Of a stretch of 40,912 nt of DNA, positions 7,945 through 15,578 are shown piece after piece. Numbering within the stretch: the first letter of the stretch is position 1; each line of letters opens with the position of its first letter. Below the pieces are notes generated by a model. It ran no database searches, was not told the DNA's origin, and saw nothing but the letters and a program-made list of their open reading frames with translations. The position numbers were made by a program, and so were the translations under genes. The DNA is from Salinisphaera sp035690525 (GTDB lineage: Bacteria; Pseudomonadota; Gammaproteobacteria; Nevskiales; Salinisphaeraceae), in NCBI RefSeq assembly GCF_035690525.1, contig NZ_DASSKM010000161.1, positions 1 through 40,912 of the forward strand, written 5' to 3'.

Positions 7945-8715
7945 CTAGAACCGCGGGCCGAGGAACTGCCTGAGCCGATCCGAATTCGGATTGCCGAACA
8001 CGTTTTCGGGATGCCCGGCTTCCTCGACCCGCCCCTGATGCAGATAAATCACCTGCGACGACACATCGCGGGCGAAATCCATCTCGTGGGTGACCACCAC
8101 CATCGTACGGCCCTCGTCGGCCAACCCGCGCATGACCTTGAGCACGTCGCCGACCAGTTCCGGATCGAGCGCCGAGGTGGGCTCGTCGAACAGCATGACT
8201 TCCGGATCCATCGCCAAGGCGCGCGCAATAGCGCCGCGCTGCTGCTGACCGCCGGACAACTGGGCGGGGAAATATTCGGCGCGTTCGGCCAGGCCGACGC
8301 GCTCGAGCAGCGCCATGCCCTGCTCGCGCGCTTCTTTTTTCGACTTGCCCAACACATGTATCGGCGCTTCGATCACGTTGCCGATCAGCGTCATGTGGGC
8401 CCAGAGATTGAACCCTTGAAACACCATCGCCAGGCGCGCCCGGATACGTTCGACCTGCTTCCAGTCGGCCGGCTCGCGCTTGCCGCGCCGCGTCCTGAAG
8501 TTCACCGTCTCGCCGTGCACCGCGATCTCGCCGGCGTTGGGGATCTCCAACAGATTCATGCAGCGCAGGAACGTACTCTTGCCCGAGCCCGAAGCGCCGA
8601 TCAACGAAATGACATCGCCCTCATGGGCCTCGAGCGACAGCCCTTCGAGCACGGATACATTGTTGAAGCTCTTGTGCAGGTCGCGAACGACCAATGGTAT
8701 CGCGTTGTCGCCCAT
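7945..8715 (-). CDS. Amino-acid ABC transporter ATPase (HisP/AotP type)
   Basis: Cytoplasmic ATPase that powers the importer, 256 residues from the ATG at 8715. Motifs are complete: Walker A GASGSGKST, Q-loop VFQGFNLW, signature LSGGQQQR, Walker B VMLFDEP, and the switch histidine in VVTHEMDF. The insertion TRRGKREPADWKQVERIRARL between Walker A and the Q-loop is the hallmark of HisP-type ATPases for basic amino acids. A TTG ten codons upstream (8745) would only add a short extension, so the ATG is preferred. It is the first gene of the four-gene importer unit, 108 bases after astE on the same strand. Confidence 0.93.
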   Translation of the reverse strand: MGDNAIPLVVRDLHKSFNNVSVLEGLSLEAHEGDVISLIGASGSGKSTFLRCMNLLEIPNAGEIAVHGETVNFRTRRGKREPADWKQVERIRARLAMVFQGFNLWAHMTLIGNVIEAPIHVLGKSKKEAREQGMALLERVGLAERAEYFPAQLSGGQQQRGAIARALAMDPEVMLFDEPTSALDPELVGDVLKVMRGLADEGRTMVVVTHEMDFARDVSSQVIYLHQGRVEEAGHPENVFGNPNSDRLRQFLGPRF

Positions 8716-8823
8716 GCGCGTCGCGTCGCCCTCGCAGTGCCGCAAACACGCTAGCCTAGCAGCCGCGTGATCACAACGACATCACGAATCCGTCGCATGC
8801 CGGGCATTGCGGGCATTGGAGGC

Positions 8824-9810
8824 TTACGGCCCAGGCGCCGGCCGCGCCAGCAGCGCCGCCCGTGCCCCGCGTTCGACGTTCGCGTTGGGAAACACGACAT
8901 AAACCGGCGCATCAGCGACCACCGTCGCGCCGGCCGCGCCGTCCCGGGCGATCACGCGGCCGACGTCGAAGGCGGTGAAATTCGCGACTTCGTCATCGAA
9001 GCCGAGCGTGAAATCGTCGCCGACACGGCGCAGTTCGTCGACTACCCGGAAGAAGGCCATCGTGCTTACCGCCGCCTCCGCCGCGGGCGCTCCGGCGACC
9101 CGGGCCGCCAGCCAGTCGGCCACCGGCGCGAGCACGGCCAGATCATTGGCGCCGAAGGCCGCTACGCGCCCGAGTTCAAGCGTGAACGCCGCGATCCCGT
9201 GTTCGGCGCGGCTGTAGTGCGAAAACGTCGGGCTCGGCGCATGCTGCGATAACACCGCCTGCAGCCCGGCGGCGGCCAGGGCGCGCCAGAGCGATGGCGG
9301 CGTGGCCCTATCGGCAAACGGTTCCACCGCGAAACGCGGATAACGACTTTCGCGGATCGCGGTGTGCAGATCCAGATGCAGCGGCGTGGCCCGCTGATCG
9401 TCGGGCGGAGCCGCCTGTCCGTGCGCGCTCCAGAACGCATCCACCGCATCCATCAGTTCGCGCGCCCGGGCGTATTCGCCGCCCGCGCCGGCGGCCGCCG
9501 GGCGTACGAACAACCGATTCAGATTGGTGTCGATATAGCGCGTTTCCGCGACGATCGCCGCCGGATGGCCGACAATGAGCAACACCGGCGCGCCAACGAC
9601 GAGGCTGCCGGCATCCAGATCGTTCGCCAAATCCAGCAACAGTTCCAGCGGCGCGGTCTCGTTACCGTGGATGCCGGCCGAGATGACCGTGGCCGCGGCA
9701 CCCGCAGCCGGCGCGACCGGCGCCAGTTCGACCATCCCCGAGCCGCGATCGATCACCCGGCCGCCGCCCGGCAGTTCGATGGCATGATATGCGAACGGCC
9801 GGTTCGCCAT
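8824..9810 (-). CDS. astE: Succinylglutamate desuccinylase-like zinc hydrolase, AstE family
   Basis: Zinc carboxypeptidase-fold (M14-like) enzyme that in the arginine succinyltransferase pathway releases glutamate from N-succinylglutamate. From the ATG at 9810 it has 328 residues, close to the usual 320-350. The zinc site is complete: His48 and Glu51 in GIHGNETAPLE, and His149 in LHLDLHTAIR; the catalytic glutamate is Glu212 in FTLELGRVAAFG. The C-terminal beta domain with VVADAPVYVVFPN is present. No other ast genes are visible, so the pathway would have to be completed elsewhere. It sits just upstream of a HisP-type importer, the kind of grouping seen for arginine use in pseudomonads. An aspartoacylase-like relative is possible but the length and motifs favour AstE. 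Confidence 0.88.
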   Translation of the reverse strand: MANRPFAYHAIELPGGGRVIDRGSGMVELAPVAPAAGAAATVISAGIHGNETAPLELLLDLANDLDAGSLVVGAPVLLIVGHPAAIVAETRYIDTNLNRLFVRPAAAGAGGEYARARELMDAVDAFWSAHGQAAPPDDQRATPLHLDLHTAIRESRYPRFAVEPFADRATPPSLWRALAAAGLQAVLSQHAPSPTFSHYSRAEHGIAAFTLELGRVAAFGANDLAVLAPVADWLAARVAGAPAAEAAVSTMAFFRVVDELRRVGDDFTLGFDDEVANFTAFDVGRVIARDGAAGATVVADAPVYVVFPNANVERGARAALLARPAPGP

Positions 9811-9946
9811 GGCGGCGCACAGGATGTCGTACAGGCGGCGCGGCGGGCAGCGCCGCGCATCGCAGGCGCCGCGCATCGTCAGCCGACCGCCGCGCGCCAC
9901 GGACCGATGCAGGCCACCGGCGTCGCGGCCGACCCGGGCAGGATCG

Positions 9947-10351
9947 TCACGCTGCTCGTGCCCCGGCCGCCCCGGACTCGCCGGTCACATCCTCCAGCCA
10001 GCGCTGCATGAGCGCCTGGTTGCGGCGATTGGCCTTGTACGCCATATCGAACAAATCACCGGCGACCGGGATCAGGCCGACGACAAAATCCAGGCCCACG
10101 TTCGCGCCCATGCGCACCAGCAATCGCCGGGGCGCGCGCAAACGCACGGCTTCGCCGATAATCAGACTGGACAGGGCCAGCCCGGTGAAGTCCCCGGCGA
10201 CCGGCAGCACGCCGAGGATGCCGTCGATACCGACGCGCTTGCCGATGACCGGTATGCGAAAGGCGTCGTCGAGCCAGTACGCCAGTTTCTGAATCCGGGC
10301 GAGGCTGGCGCGACGTCTGGCCTGCAGATTGGGGTTGGCGTGATCGGGCAT
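9947..10351 (-). CDS. DUF4112 membrane protein
   Basis: A 134-residue protein with the DUF4112 pattern: a basic N-terminus, LDDAFRIPVIGKRVGIDGILGVLPVAGDFTGLALSSLII (the first conserved block, residues about 27-66) and the mirrored second block VGLDFVVGLIPVAGDLFDMAYKANRRN. The duplicated GLIPVAGDL-type turn and hydrophobic flanks suggest two membrane hairpins. No biochemical role is known for the family. It precedes astE on the same strand with a 136-base gap, so cotranscription is possible but not shown. Confidence 0.85.
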   Translation of the reverse strand: MPDHANPNLQARRRASLARIQKLAYWLDDAFRIPVIGKRVGIDGILGVLPVAGDFTGLALSSLIIGEAVRLRAPRRLLVRMGANVGLDFVVGLIPVAGDLFDMAYKANRRNQALMQRWLEDVTGESGAAGARAA

Positions 10352-10437
10352 CGATCGGTATGAATAGACAGGAGAATTTGTTCGTCACCGGCAGTATACG
10401 TGAACGTCGGCTTTGGCCGTGCAACCACAGGAGGCAC

Positions 10438-10620
10438 ATGAGGACATCGCTCGTGGTATCGATCGCCGCCGGAGCGTCTAGCGTGCGCCGCGACGACAGC
10501 GATGCGGCTGATGCGCCGGTCGCGGGCGCGACCGCGCATGGCGATAGGTTTTACCTGTGCTTTGATCGGGGCAACCTCGAGTCCCGACACGCCGGCGGCT
10601 GCGCCGCGAGGACACCGTGA
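10438..10620 (+). CDS. Candidate 60-codon small gene ahead of the next gene
   Basis: An ATG preceded by a perfect AGGAGG (10429-10434, a tight 3-base gap) opens a 60-codon frame ending TGA, which overlaps the GTG start of the following gene as GTGA. The ribosome-binding site and the overlap fit a translationally coupled leader or small protein. The predicted peptide (MRTSLVVSIAAGASSVRRDD...) resembles nothing I recognise, and a random open frame in high-GC DNA cannot be excluded. Confidence 0.33.
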   Translation: MRTSLVVSIAAGASSVRRDDSDAADAPVAGATAHGDRFYLCFDRGNLESRHAGGCAARTP

Positions 10621-11309
10621 TCGTCGCGCCGCGCCCGCTCGGCGACGCGCTGGCCGCGCTCGGCGAGGCCCGCGCGATCATCGCAGAACGTCGCGATCCG
10701 CTGTTTCATCAGCGCCTGGCCGAACTGCGATACTGGCAATGCGCGCATGTGGCCACGTTCCACGGCGCGCGCGTGACGCCTTACGACGGCGCCCCTTTGT
10801 TGCGGTTTCTCACGCAACGCTTCTATCGCGATGCCGACTGGAGCGAGCTGACCGGCCGGCCCGAGAAGGTGGCCCTGGCGGTGGATCGCATCGTCGATCG
10901 CGACCGGCCGCTGGTGATCGCGATCGAACTTCAAGCCGCGGCCGAAAGCTTGGATATCGCGATGGCCGATGCGCTGGTCGCCGAACACGCCACGCTCAAT
11001 CCGTATAGTTATATCCGCGCCATCCGCCGGGTCGGCCGCCACGAGGCCAGGCTGCAGCAGGTCCTCTGGCTGGAAGAACTTGTGGAGTTGGTCGCCGGCT
11101 ATGCCGACAGCCGGACCGCCTGGTGGGCATTCAAGCTGGCGCGGACGCCGGCGCGCACTTTCGGGCTCGCCGCCACCTATGATTTGCTGGCCGAAGGCTT
11201 TGCCGCCATGCGCGCCGCGCGCGATCTCAAGGCGGGCACGCATGAGGTGATCGCGGCCCAGCGCGCGCGGTTGGAGCGCGTGATCGGCGCGGATCTCGGC
11301 CGACTATAG
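10617..11309 (+). CDS. Conserved hypothetical protein, FFLEELY-motif-like
   Basis: The 230-residue protein is soluble and largely alpha-helical by appearance, with many Ala/Arg/Leu residues. Length, the early LAELRYWQCAHVATFH segment and the block LLRFLTQRFYRDADWSELTGRPEK recall the gammaproteobacterial FFLEELY-motif family, in which that block usually reads nearer FFLEELYGP; here the motif itself is diverged, so the assignment is weak. The start is a GTG at 10617 overlapping the stop of a candidate 60-codon gene. No enzyme signature or membrane segment is visible. Function unknown. Confidence 0.7.
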   Translation: MIVAPRPLGDALAALGEARAIIAERRDPLFHQRLAELRYWQCAHVATFHGARVTPYDGAPLLRFLTQRFYRDADWSELTGRPEKVALAVDRIVDRDRPLVIAIELQAAAESLDIAMADALVAEHATLNPYSYIRAIRRVGRHEARLQQVLWLEELVELVAGYADSRTAWWAFKLARTPARTFGLAATYDLLAEGFAAMRAARDLKAGTHEVIAAQRARLERVIGADLGRL

Positions 11310-11390
11310 GCGTCGAACGCTTCGCTTGTAGATACGGCCGGCTTGGCCGACACTATCGCGCGTTTTCCCACGCACCAAGGATTTCGAAGC

Positions 11391-11537
11391 ATGACGATCA
11401 CCATCAGTAGCGGCCATTTGGCGCCCATCGTTTCGCTGGTCGCCGGCGTGGCCATCCTGCTGGCGCCGCGCCTGCTCAACTACATCGTCGCCGGCTATCT
11501 GATCGTCATCGGCGTGCTGGGCATCGTCAATTTTTAG
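11391..11537 (+). CDS. DUF3096 small membrane protein
   Basis: A 48-residue protein with two hydrophobic stretches joined by a short PRLLNYI turn: LAPIVSLVAGVAILLAPRLLNYIVAGYLIVIGVLGIV is the DUF3096 pattern almost entire. The ATG at 11391 follows AAGGA at a suitable distance; a longer in-frame start at 11343 lacks support. Its stop overlaps the 3' end of sufT on the other strand by four bases. The family has no known role. Confidence 0.85.
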   Translation: MTITISSGHLAPIVSLVAGVAILLAPRLLNYIVAGYLIVIGVLGIVNF

Positions 11538-12085
11538 AGCATGCCGACCTGCAGCTTGGCGGCGTCGCTCATCATTTCCATGTTCCAGGGCGGATCGAAC
11601 ACGAGTTCGACGTTCACCTGGGTGACGGTCGGCACCATTTTCACCTTGGAACGCACATCGTCGACTAGGATATCGCCCATGCCGCAACCAGGCGCGGTGA
11701 GCGTCATGTCGATATCGACCACGCGGGCCGCCGGGTCGGAATGGTCGAACTCGCAGCGATAGACCAGGCCCAGATCGACCAGGTTGATCGGAATTTCCGG
11801 GTCGAACACGGTCTGCATCTGTTCCCAGACCAACGCTTCCACGTCCTCGGCGGTGGCGTTGTCCGGCAGCTTGAGCGGCTCGGGGGCTTCCTTGCCGATG
11901 GCATCGGCGTTCTCGCCGGCGATACGAATCAGATTGCCGGCGATATAGACGGTGAAAGCGCCGCCCAGCGCCTGGGTGACGTTGCCGTGCGTGCCCACCG
12001 GAATTTCGACCGTATCGCCGGCCGGAATGAGCACGGCCTCGCAGTCGCGCGTAAAGGTCACGGGTTCGTTTTGCGGCATTAACAT
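11534..12085 (-). CDS. sufT: Fe-S cluster assembly protein SufT (MIP18/DUF59 family)
   Basis: A 183-residue protein whose C-terminal half is a MIP18/DUF59 domain: VFDPEIPINLVDLGLVY, the cysteine loop MTLTAPGCGMGD and the end VELVFDPPWNMEMMSDAAKLQVGML. The N-terminal half with VEIPVGTHGNVTQALGGAFTV is the extension specific to SufT. SufT-type proteins help mature iron-sulfur proteins, probably as carrier or adaptor. The ATG at 12085 is preceded by CGAGGTGC. No other suf genes are present. It diverges from a CbiX-type chelatase gene; the 168-base gap carries three 12-base direct repeats. Confidence 0.92.
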   Translation of the reverse strand: MLMPQNEPVTFTRDCEAVLIPAGDTVEIPVGTHGNVTQALGGAFTVYIAGNLIRIAGENADAIGKEAPEPLKLPDNATAEDVEALVWEQMQTVFDPEIPINLVDLGLVYRCEFDHSDPAARVVDIDMTLTAPGCGMGDILVDDVRSKVKMVPTVTQVNVELVFDPPWNMEMMSDAAKLQVGML

Positions 12086-12132
12086 GGCGCACCTCGCCGA
12101 AATCGGCGGCATCTGTCGGTCAGGGCGCTATT

Positions 12133-12168
12133 CTATCAACTAGGCTATCAACTGGCCTATCAATTGGG
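12133..12168. promoter_or_regulatory. Three 12-base direct repeats between divergent genes
   Basis: CTATCAACTAGG, CTATCAACTGGC and CTATCAATTGGG follow one another without gaps in the spacer between sufT (minus) and the chelatase gene (plus). Iterated sites in a divergent promoter suggest a regulator binding array; both genes concern iron. The role is inferred, the repetition is seen. Confidence 0.45.
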
Positions 12169-12253
12169 AGAGGCCGCGTCTGATAGCATCGACGCATCGT
12201 AGTTTCCGGTCAGCAACGGCCGCGGCGTGCCGCCGCCTTATCGAGAACCGTAT

Positions 12254-12625
12254 ATGATAGATGCTTTGCTGGTCGTGGCCCACGGCAGCCGCCGGGCCGA
12301 ATCCAACGATGAGGTGCGCGTGCTGACCGAACGGGTACGACACGCCGCCGGTCACCGCTTCGCCGCCATCGAATGCGCTTTTCTCGAGTTGGCCCCGCCG
12401 AGCATTCCGGACGGCTTGGCGCGCCTGATCGACCACGGCGCGACCCATATCACGGTACTGCCCTATTTCCTGGCGGCCGGCCGGCACGTGGCCGAAGACA
12501 TTCCGGCCGAAGTCGAGCACACGCGCCGTCGCCATCCGGGCATAACGATCGAAATCGCGCCTTATCTGGGCACCTCCGACGCCATGCCCGGACTGCTGCT
12601 CGACACCGTCGACGCGACGGGTTGA
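12254..12625 (+). CDS. CbiX/SirB-type sirohydrochlorin chelatase
   Basis: A 123-residue single-domain chelatase of the small CbiX/SirB group, which inserts Co2+ or Fe2+ (or Ni2+) into sirohydrochlorin for cobalamin, siroheme or related cofactors. The metal-binding histidines are visible as His10 in VVAHGSRR and His78 in LPYFLAAGRHVAEDIP. Lengths of 120-130 fit the short form that acts as a homodimer. The ATG at 12254 is chosen over an upstream in-frame alternative at 12227 because VVAHGS lies at the usual distance. It is followed closely by tspO, a protein linked to tetrapyrroles, so the two may form a small unit. Confidence 0.88.
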   Translation: MIDALLVVAHGSRRAESNDEVRVLTERVRHAAGHRFAAIECAFLELAPPSIPDGLARLIDHGATHITVLPYFLAAGRHVAEDIPAEVEHTRRRHPGITIEIAPYLGTSDAMPGLLLDTVDATG

Positions 12626-12642
12626 CAACAAAGGAGCCGGTC

Positions 12643-13119
12643 ATGGCCGCCGACGATACGTATCCGAACTTCAATCCCGCGCTGGCCGCGGCCGCGTGCG
12701 GCATTCTGGTCGCCCTAACCTCGCTGACCGGCGCGCTCGCCCCGCCCGGCGATTGGTACGCCGCGCTCAATCGGCCGCCGGGTACACCGCCCGACGTGGC
12801 GTTTCCGATCGCCTGGACGCTGCTTTATATCGCCATGGCGGTGGCGGCATGGCGCGTCTGGCGGGCGCGCGGCCCGGGCCGGGAAGTGGCCTTGTTCGTG
12901 CTCCAGCTCGCGCTCAACGCGCTCTGGATGCCGGTGGCCTTCGGCGCGCACGCGCTGGGTTGGGCATTGCTGGTGATTGTCGTTCTCTGGCTCGCCGTGG
13001 CGGCCACGACAGCGGCGTTCTGGCGCGCCGACCGGCTCGCCGGGCTGTTGTTCGCAATCTATCTGGCTTGGGTGAGCTATGCGGTATATCTCAACGCCGG
13101 CCTGTTCTGGCTGAATTAA
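12643..13119 (+). CDS. tspO: TspO/MBR family tryptophan-rich sensory protein
   Basis: A 158-residue, five-helix membrane protein of the TspO/peripheral benzodiazepine receptor family, which binds porphyrins and affects tetrapyrrole-related and stress responses. Conserved blocks are WYAALNRPPGTPPDVAFPIAWTLLYIAMAVAAW (loop 1 and TM2), LQLALNALWMPVAFG (TM3) and a C-terminal YLAWVSYAVYLNAGLFWLN. The ATG has a clear AAGGAG upstream and starts 18 bases after the chelatase stop codon, so cotranscription is likely, and the neighbour fits a tetrapyrrole theme. Confidence 0.92.
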   Translation: MAADDTYPNFNPALAAAACGILVALTSLTGALAPPGDWYAALNRPPGTPPDVAFPIAWTLLYIAMAVAAWRVWRARGPGREVALFVLQLALNALWMPVAFGAHALGWALLVIVVLWLAVAATTAAFWRADRLAGLLFAIYLAWVSYAVYLNAGLFWLN

Positions 13120-13137
13120 CCGAATAAGGTGAACATC

Positions 13138-13947
13138 ATGCGTTTCGCGGATAAATACGGCCCCTGGGCATTGGTCACCGGCGCCTCATCCGGCATCGGC
13201 GAGGCGTTCGCCCGCCAGATCGCCGCCCGCGGCGTCAATGTGGCGCTGGTGGCGCGCCGCGCCGAGCGGCTGGCGGCCCTGGCCGCCGATATCGAGGCCG
13301 AGTCCCAGGCCCGCGCCCTGGCGATTCCCGCCGATCTGCGCGCCGACGACTGTCTGGATACGATCGCCGCGGCGCTGGATCTGCGCCATATCGGTTTACT
13401 GGTCAACAATGCCGGCGTCGGCCAAACCGGGCGATTTCTCGACCACGATCTCGACGACGAGTTGGCCACGCTGGCGCTCAACTGTCGCGCGCCGCTCAAG
13501 CTCACGCATCATTTCGGCCGGGCGATGCGCGACCAGAAAAGCGGCGGCATCATCATGGTGTCGTCCATCGTCGGCATTTTGCCGACCCCGGAATTCGCCG
13601 GCTATTCCGCGACCAAGGCATGGAACCGCTTTCTCGGCGAATCGCTACACGAGGAACTGGCCGACGACGGCATCGACGTGGTCTCGCTTTGCCCGGGCCT
13701 GACCGAGAGTGAATTCTTCGGCAAGGTCGATTTCGATCCATCCGGCTGGCCCGGCCCGCTGAAGGCCGGCACGATCCTTTCGACCGAGGACGTTGCGCGC
13801 GCCGCGCTGCGCGGGCTCGGCCGCACCACGCAGGTCGTCCCCGGCTTTTCCTATCGCTGGCTGATGCGCGCCGGCCGGCTCGCCCCCAGCGGCCTGCCGC
13901 CGTGGCTTGGCAAACGGGTAATGCACCTCGCGTTACCAAAGCTATAA
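13138..13947 (+). CDS. Short-chain dehydrogenase/reductase
   Basis: Classical SDR of 269 residues. The NAD(P) motif TGASSGIG lies at residues 14-21, the structural NNAG at 90-93, and the catalytic set Ser143 (MVSSIVG), Tyr156 and Lys160 (YSATK). An Arg pair (ARRAER) after the second beta-strand suggests NADP(H). The ATG at 13138 is preferred to a GTG at 13129 since AAGGTG stands six bases before it. The C-terminal SYRWLMRAGRLAPSGLPPWLGKRVM tail resembles the DltE-like/YqjQ SDR group. It is followed 33 bases later by a second, unrelated SDR. Substrate unknown. Confidence 0.85.
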   Translation: MRFADKYGPWALVTGASSGIGEAFARQIAARGVNVALVARRAERLAALAADIEAESQARALAIPADLRADDCLDTIAAALDLRHIGLLVNNAGVGQTGRFLDHDLDDELATLALNCRAPLKLTHHFGRAMRDQKSGGIIMVSSIVGILPTPEFAGYSATKAWNRFLGESLHEELADDGIDVVSLCPGLTESEFFGKVDFDPSGWPGPLKAGTILSTEDVARAALRGLGRTTQVVPGFSYRWLMRAGRLAPSGLPPWLGKRVMHLALPKL

Positions 13948-13980
13948 AACACGACTCATCATCGATTTCTCGGAGGAGAC

Positions 13981-14868
13981 ATGGCCGAATCGAGTTCATC
14001 CGCCGCGCCGGGTCTGGCCGGCAAGACGCTGTTCATCACCGGCGCCTCGCGCGGTATCGGGCTGGCGATCGCCAAGCGTGCCGCCGCCGACGGCGCCAAT
14101 ATCGCGATCGCCGCCAAGACCGATCAGCCGCACCCGAAACTGCCCGGCACGATCCACAGCGCCGCGGCCGAAATCAAATCCGCCGGCGGCCACGCCCTGC
14201 CGATCGTTTGCGATATCCGCGACGAGAACGCGATCGAGGCCGCGGTGCGCCGGACCGCCGAGCATTTCGGCGGCATCGATATTTGCGTCAACAACGCCAG
14301 CGCGATCTCGCTGACCGCCACCCCCGACACCCCGGCCCGGCGCTATGACCTGATGCACCAAGTCAACGGCCGCGGCACGTTTCTGGTCAGCCAGGCCTGT
14401 ATCCCGTATCTGAAGCAGGCCGAGAACCCGCATGTGCTTAACCTCTCGCCGCCGCTGGATTTCCAATCCAAGTGGTTCGCCCCGCATGTGGCTTACTCGA
14501 TGGCGAAATACAACATGAGCCTGTGCGTGCTGGGTATGGCCGAGGAATTCCGCGAAGACGGCATCGCCGTCAACGCGCTGTGGCCGCGCACCGGCATCGC
14601 GACCGCCGCGATCGACCTGATCGGCGGCGCCGAGCTGCGCCGGCACTGCCGCACGCCGGATATCGTGGCCGACGCCGCGCACGTCATCCTGACCCGGCCC
14701 GCGCGCGAATTCACCGGCCGGTTCTGTATGGACGATCGTGTTCTGGCCGACGCCGGCGTGAGCGATTTTTCGGTCTATGCGGTCGACCCGGGTCAGGAAC
14801 TCTGGCCCGATTTCTTCGTGCCGGACGACCTGCCGCCGCCGCCCGGTTCGATGGGCGACGCCGGCTAA
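13981..14868 (+). CDS. HSDL2-like short-chain dehydrogenase
   Basis: A 295-residue SDR closely resembling the reductase domain of hydroxysteroid-dehydrogenase-like protein 2. Diagnostic stretches are TGASRGIGLAIAKRAA (NAD(P) site), AAKTDQPHPKLPGTIHSAA, VNNASAISLT (NNAS in place of NNAG), LNLSPPLDF with Ser156, and Tyr172/Lys176 in YSMAKYNM. The SCP2 domain of animal HSDL2 is absent. The start has GGAGGA directly upstream at good spacing. Members are thought to act on fatty or steroid-like substrates, but no bacterial substrate is established to my knowledge. It is flanked by another SDR and greB on the same strand. Confidence 0.87.
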   Translation: MAESSSSAAPGLAGKTLFITGASRGIGLAIAKRAAADGANIAIAAKTDQPHPKLPGTIHSAAAEIKSAGGHALPIVCDIRDENAIEAAVRRTAEHFGGIDICVNNASAISLTATPDTPARRYDLMHQVNGRGTFLVSQACIPYLKQAENPHVLNLSPPLDFQSKWFAPHVAYSMAKYNMSLCVLGMAEEFREDGIAVNALWPRTGIATAAIDLIGGAELRRHCRTPDIVADAAHVILTRPAREFTGRFCMDDRVLADAGVSDFSVYAVDPGQELWPDFFVPDDLPPPPGSMGDAG

Positions 14869-14883
14869 TCGGGTGCGCCGGTC

Positions 14884-15369
14884 ATGGCCAAGCGCGATTA
14901 CATCACCCGCCAAGGCTGGCAGGCGCTGGCCGACGAACTGGACCATCTGTGGCGCGAGAAACGGCCCTTCGTGGTGCGCAAGCTCGCCGATGCCGCCGCC
15001 GAGGGCGATCGTTCGGAAAACGCCGAATATATCTACCGCAAGAAAGAACTGCGCGAGATCGACCGGCGCGTGCGCTATCTGGGCCGGCGGATCGATGAAC
15101 TGACCGCGGTCGAGCCGCGTACGGACAGCCCCGACAAAGTGTTCTTCGGCGCCTGGGTGGATGTGGTCGATGCCGACGATTCACGGCATCGCTATCGCAT
15201 CGTCGGCGCCGACGAGACCGACGCCGCGACCGGCGCGATCAGCCTGCATTCCCCGGTTGCCGGCGCCCTGCTCGGCAAGCGCGTCGGCGATGTGGTGGAC
15301 GTCACGCTACCCGATTCACGGCGCGAACTGGAGATCGAGGCCATCCGCTATCGCGATCCGGACGCTTAA
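14884..15369 (+). CDS. greB: Transcription elongation factor GreB
   Basis: Gre-family factor that enters the RNA polymerase secondary channel and stimulates cleavage of backtracked RNA. The 161 residues show MAKRDYITRQGWQAL, the coiled-coil tip with acidic residues Asp42 and Glu45 (EGDRSENAEYIYRKKELREID) and the C-terminal FKBP-like domain with FGAWVDVVD and SPVAGALLGKRVGDVV. KVFFGAW favours GreB over GreA. The stop codon TAA directly abuts the end of a MITE-like element, so the native downstream region has been displaced. Confidence 0.94.
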   Translation: MAKRDYITRQGWQALADELDHLWREKRPFVVRKLADAAAEGDRSENAEYIYRKKELREIDRRVRYLGRRIDELTAVEPRTDSPDKVFFGAWVDVVDADDSRHRYRIVGADETDAATGAISLHSPVAGALLGKRVGDVVDVTLPDSRRELEIEAIRYRDPDA

Positions 15370-15544
15370 TACCAACCCTCATAAAGATTGATCGATCTTC
15401 ATGAAGTCAGAATTCGTCCGCAAATGAACGCCAATAAACGCAAATGAAAGCGGGAAAAGCGCATAAGCGTGTCTTATTTGCGTGCATTTGCGCTTATTTG
15501 CGGACTGTTTTTGGCCGGTAGGTCATTGCTTTTGCAGGTTGGTA
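15370..15544. mobile_element. MITE-like element, copy A
   Basis: A 175-bp element bounded by TACCAACCCTCATAAAG and, inverted, TACCAACCTGCAAAAGC. Inside lies a second inverted repeat, GTCCGCAAAT at 15416 and ATTTGCGGAC at 15496, so the whole can fold into a nested hairpin. It is about 90% identical by eye to copy B (17284), which is inverted. It begins at the last base of the greB stop and ends just before a truncated MFS gene. The termini match an IS630-type element at the right window edge. Confidence 0.82.
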
Positions 15545-15578
15545 TAAGGCGCGATCGGCGGGACTATGCAACAATCCG

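Noticed and set aside
15370..15544. Elements considered as CRISPR leader/repeat or attachment sites
   Set aside because: Nested inverted repeats with TACCAACC termini and a matching IS end explain them better.
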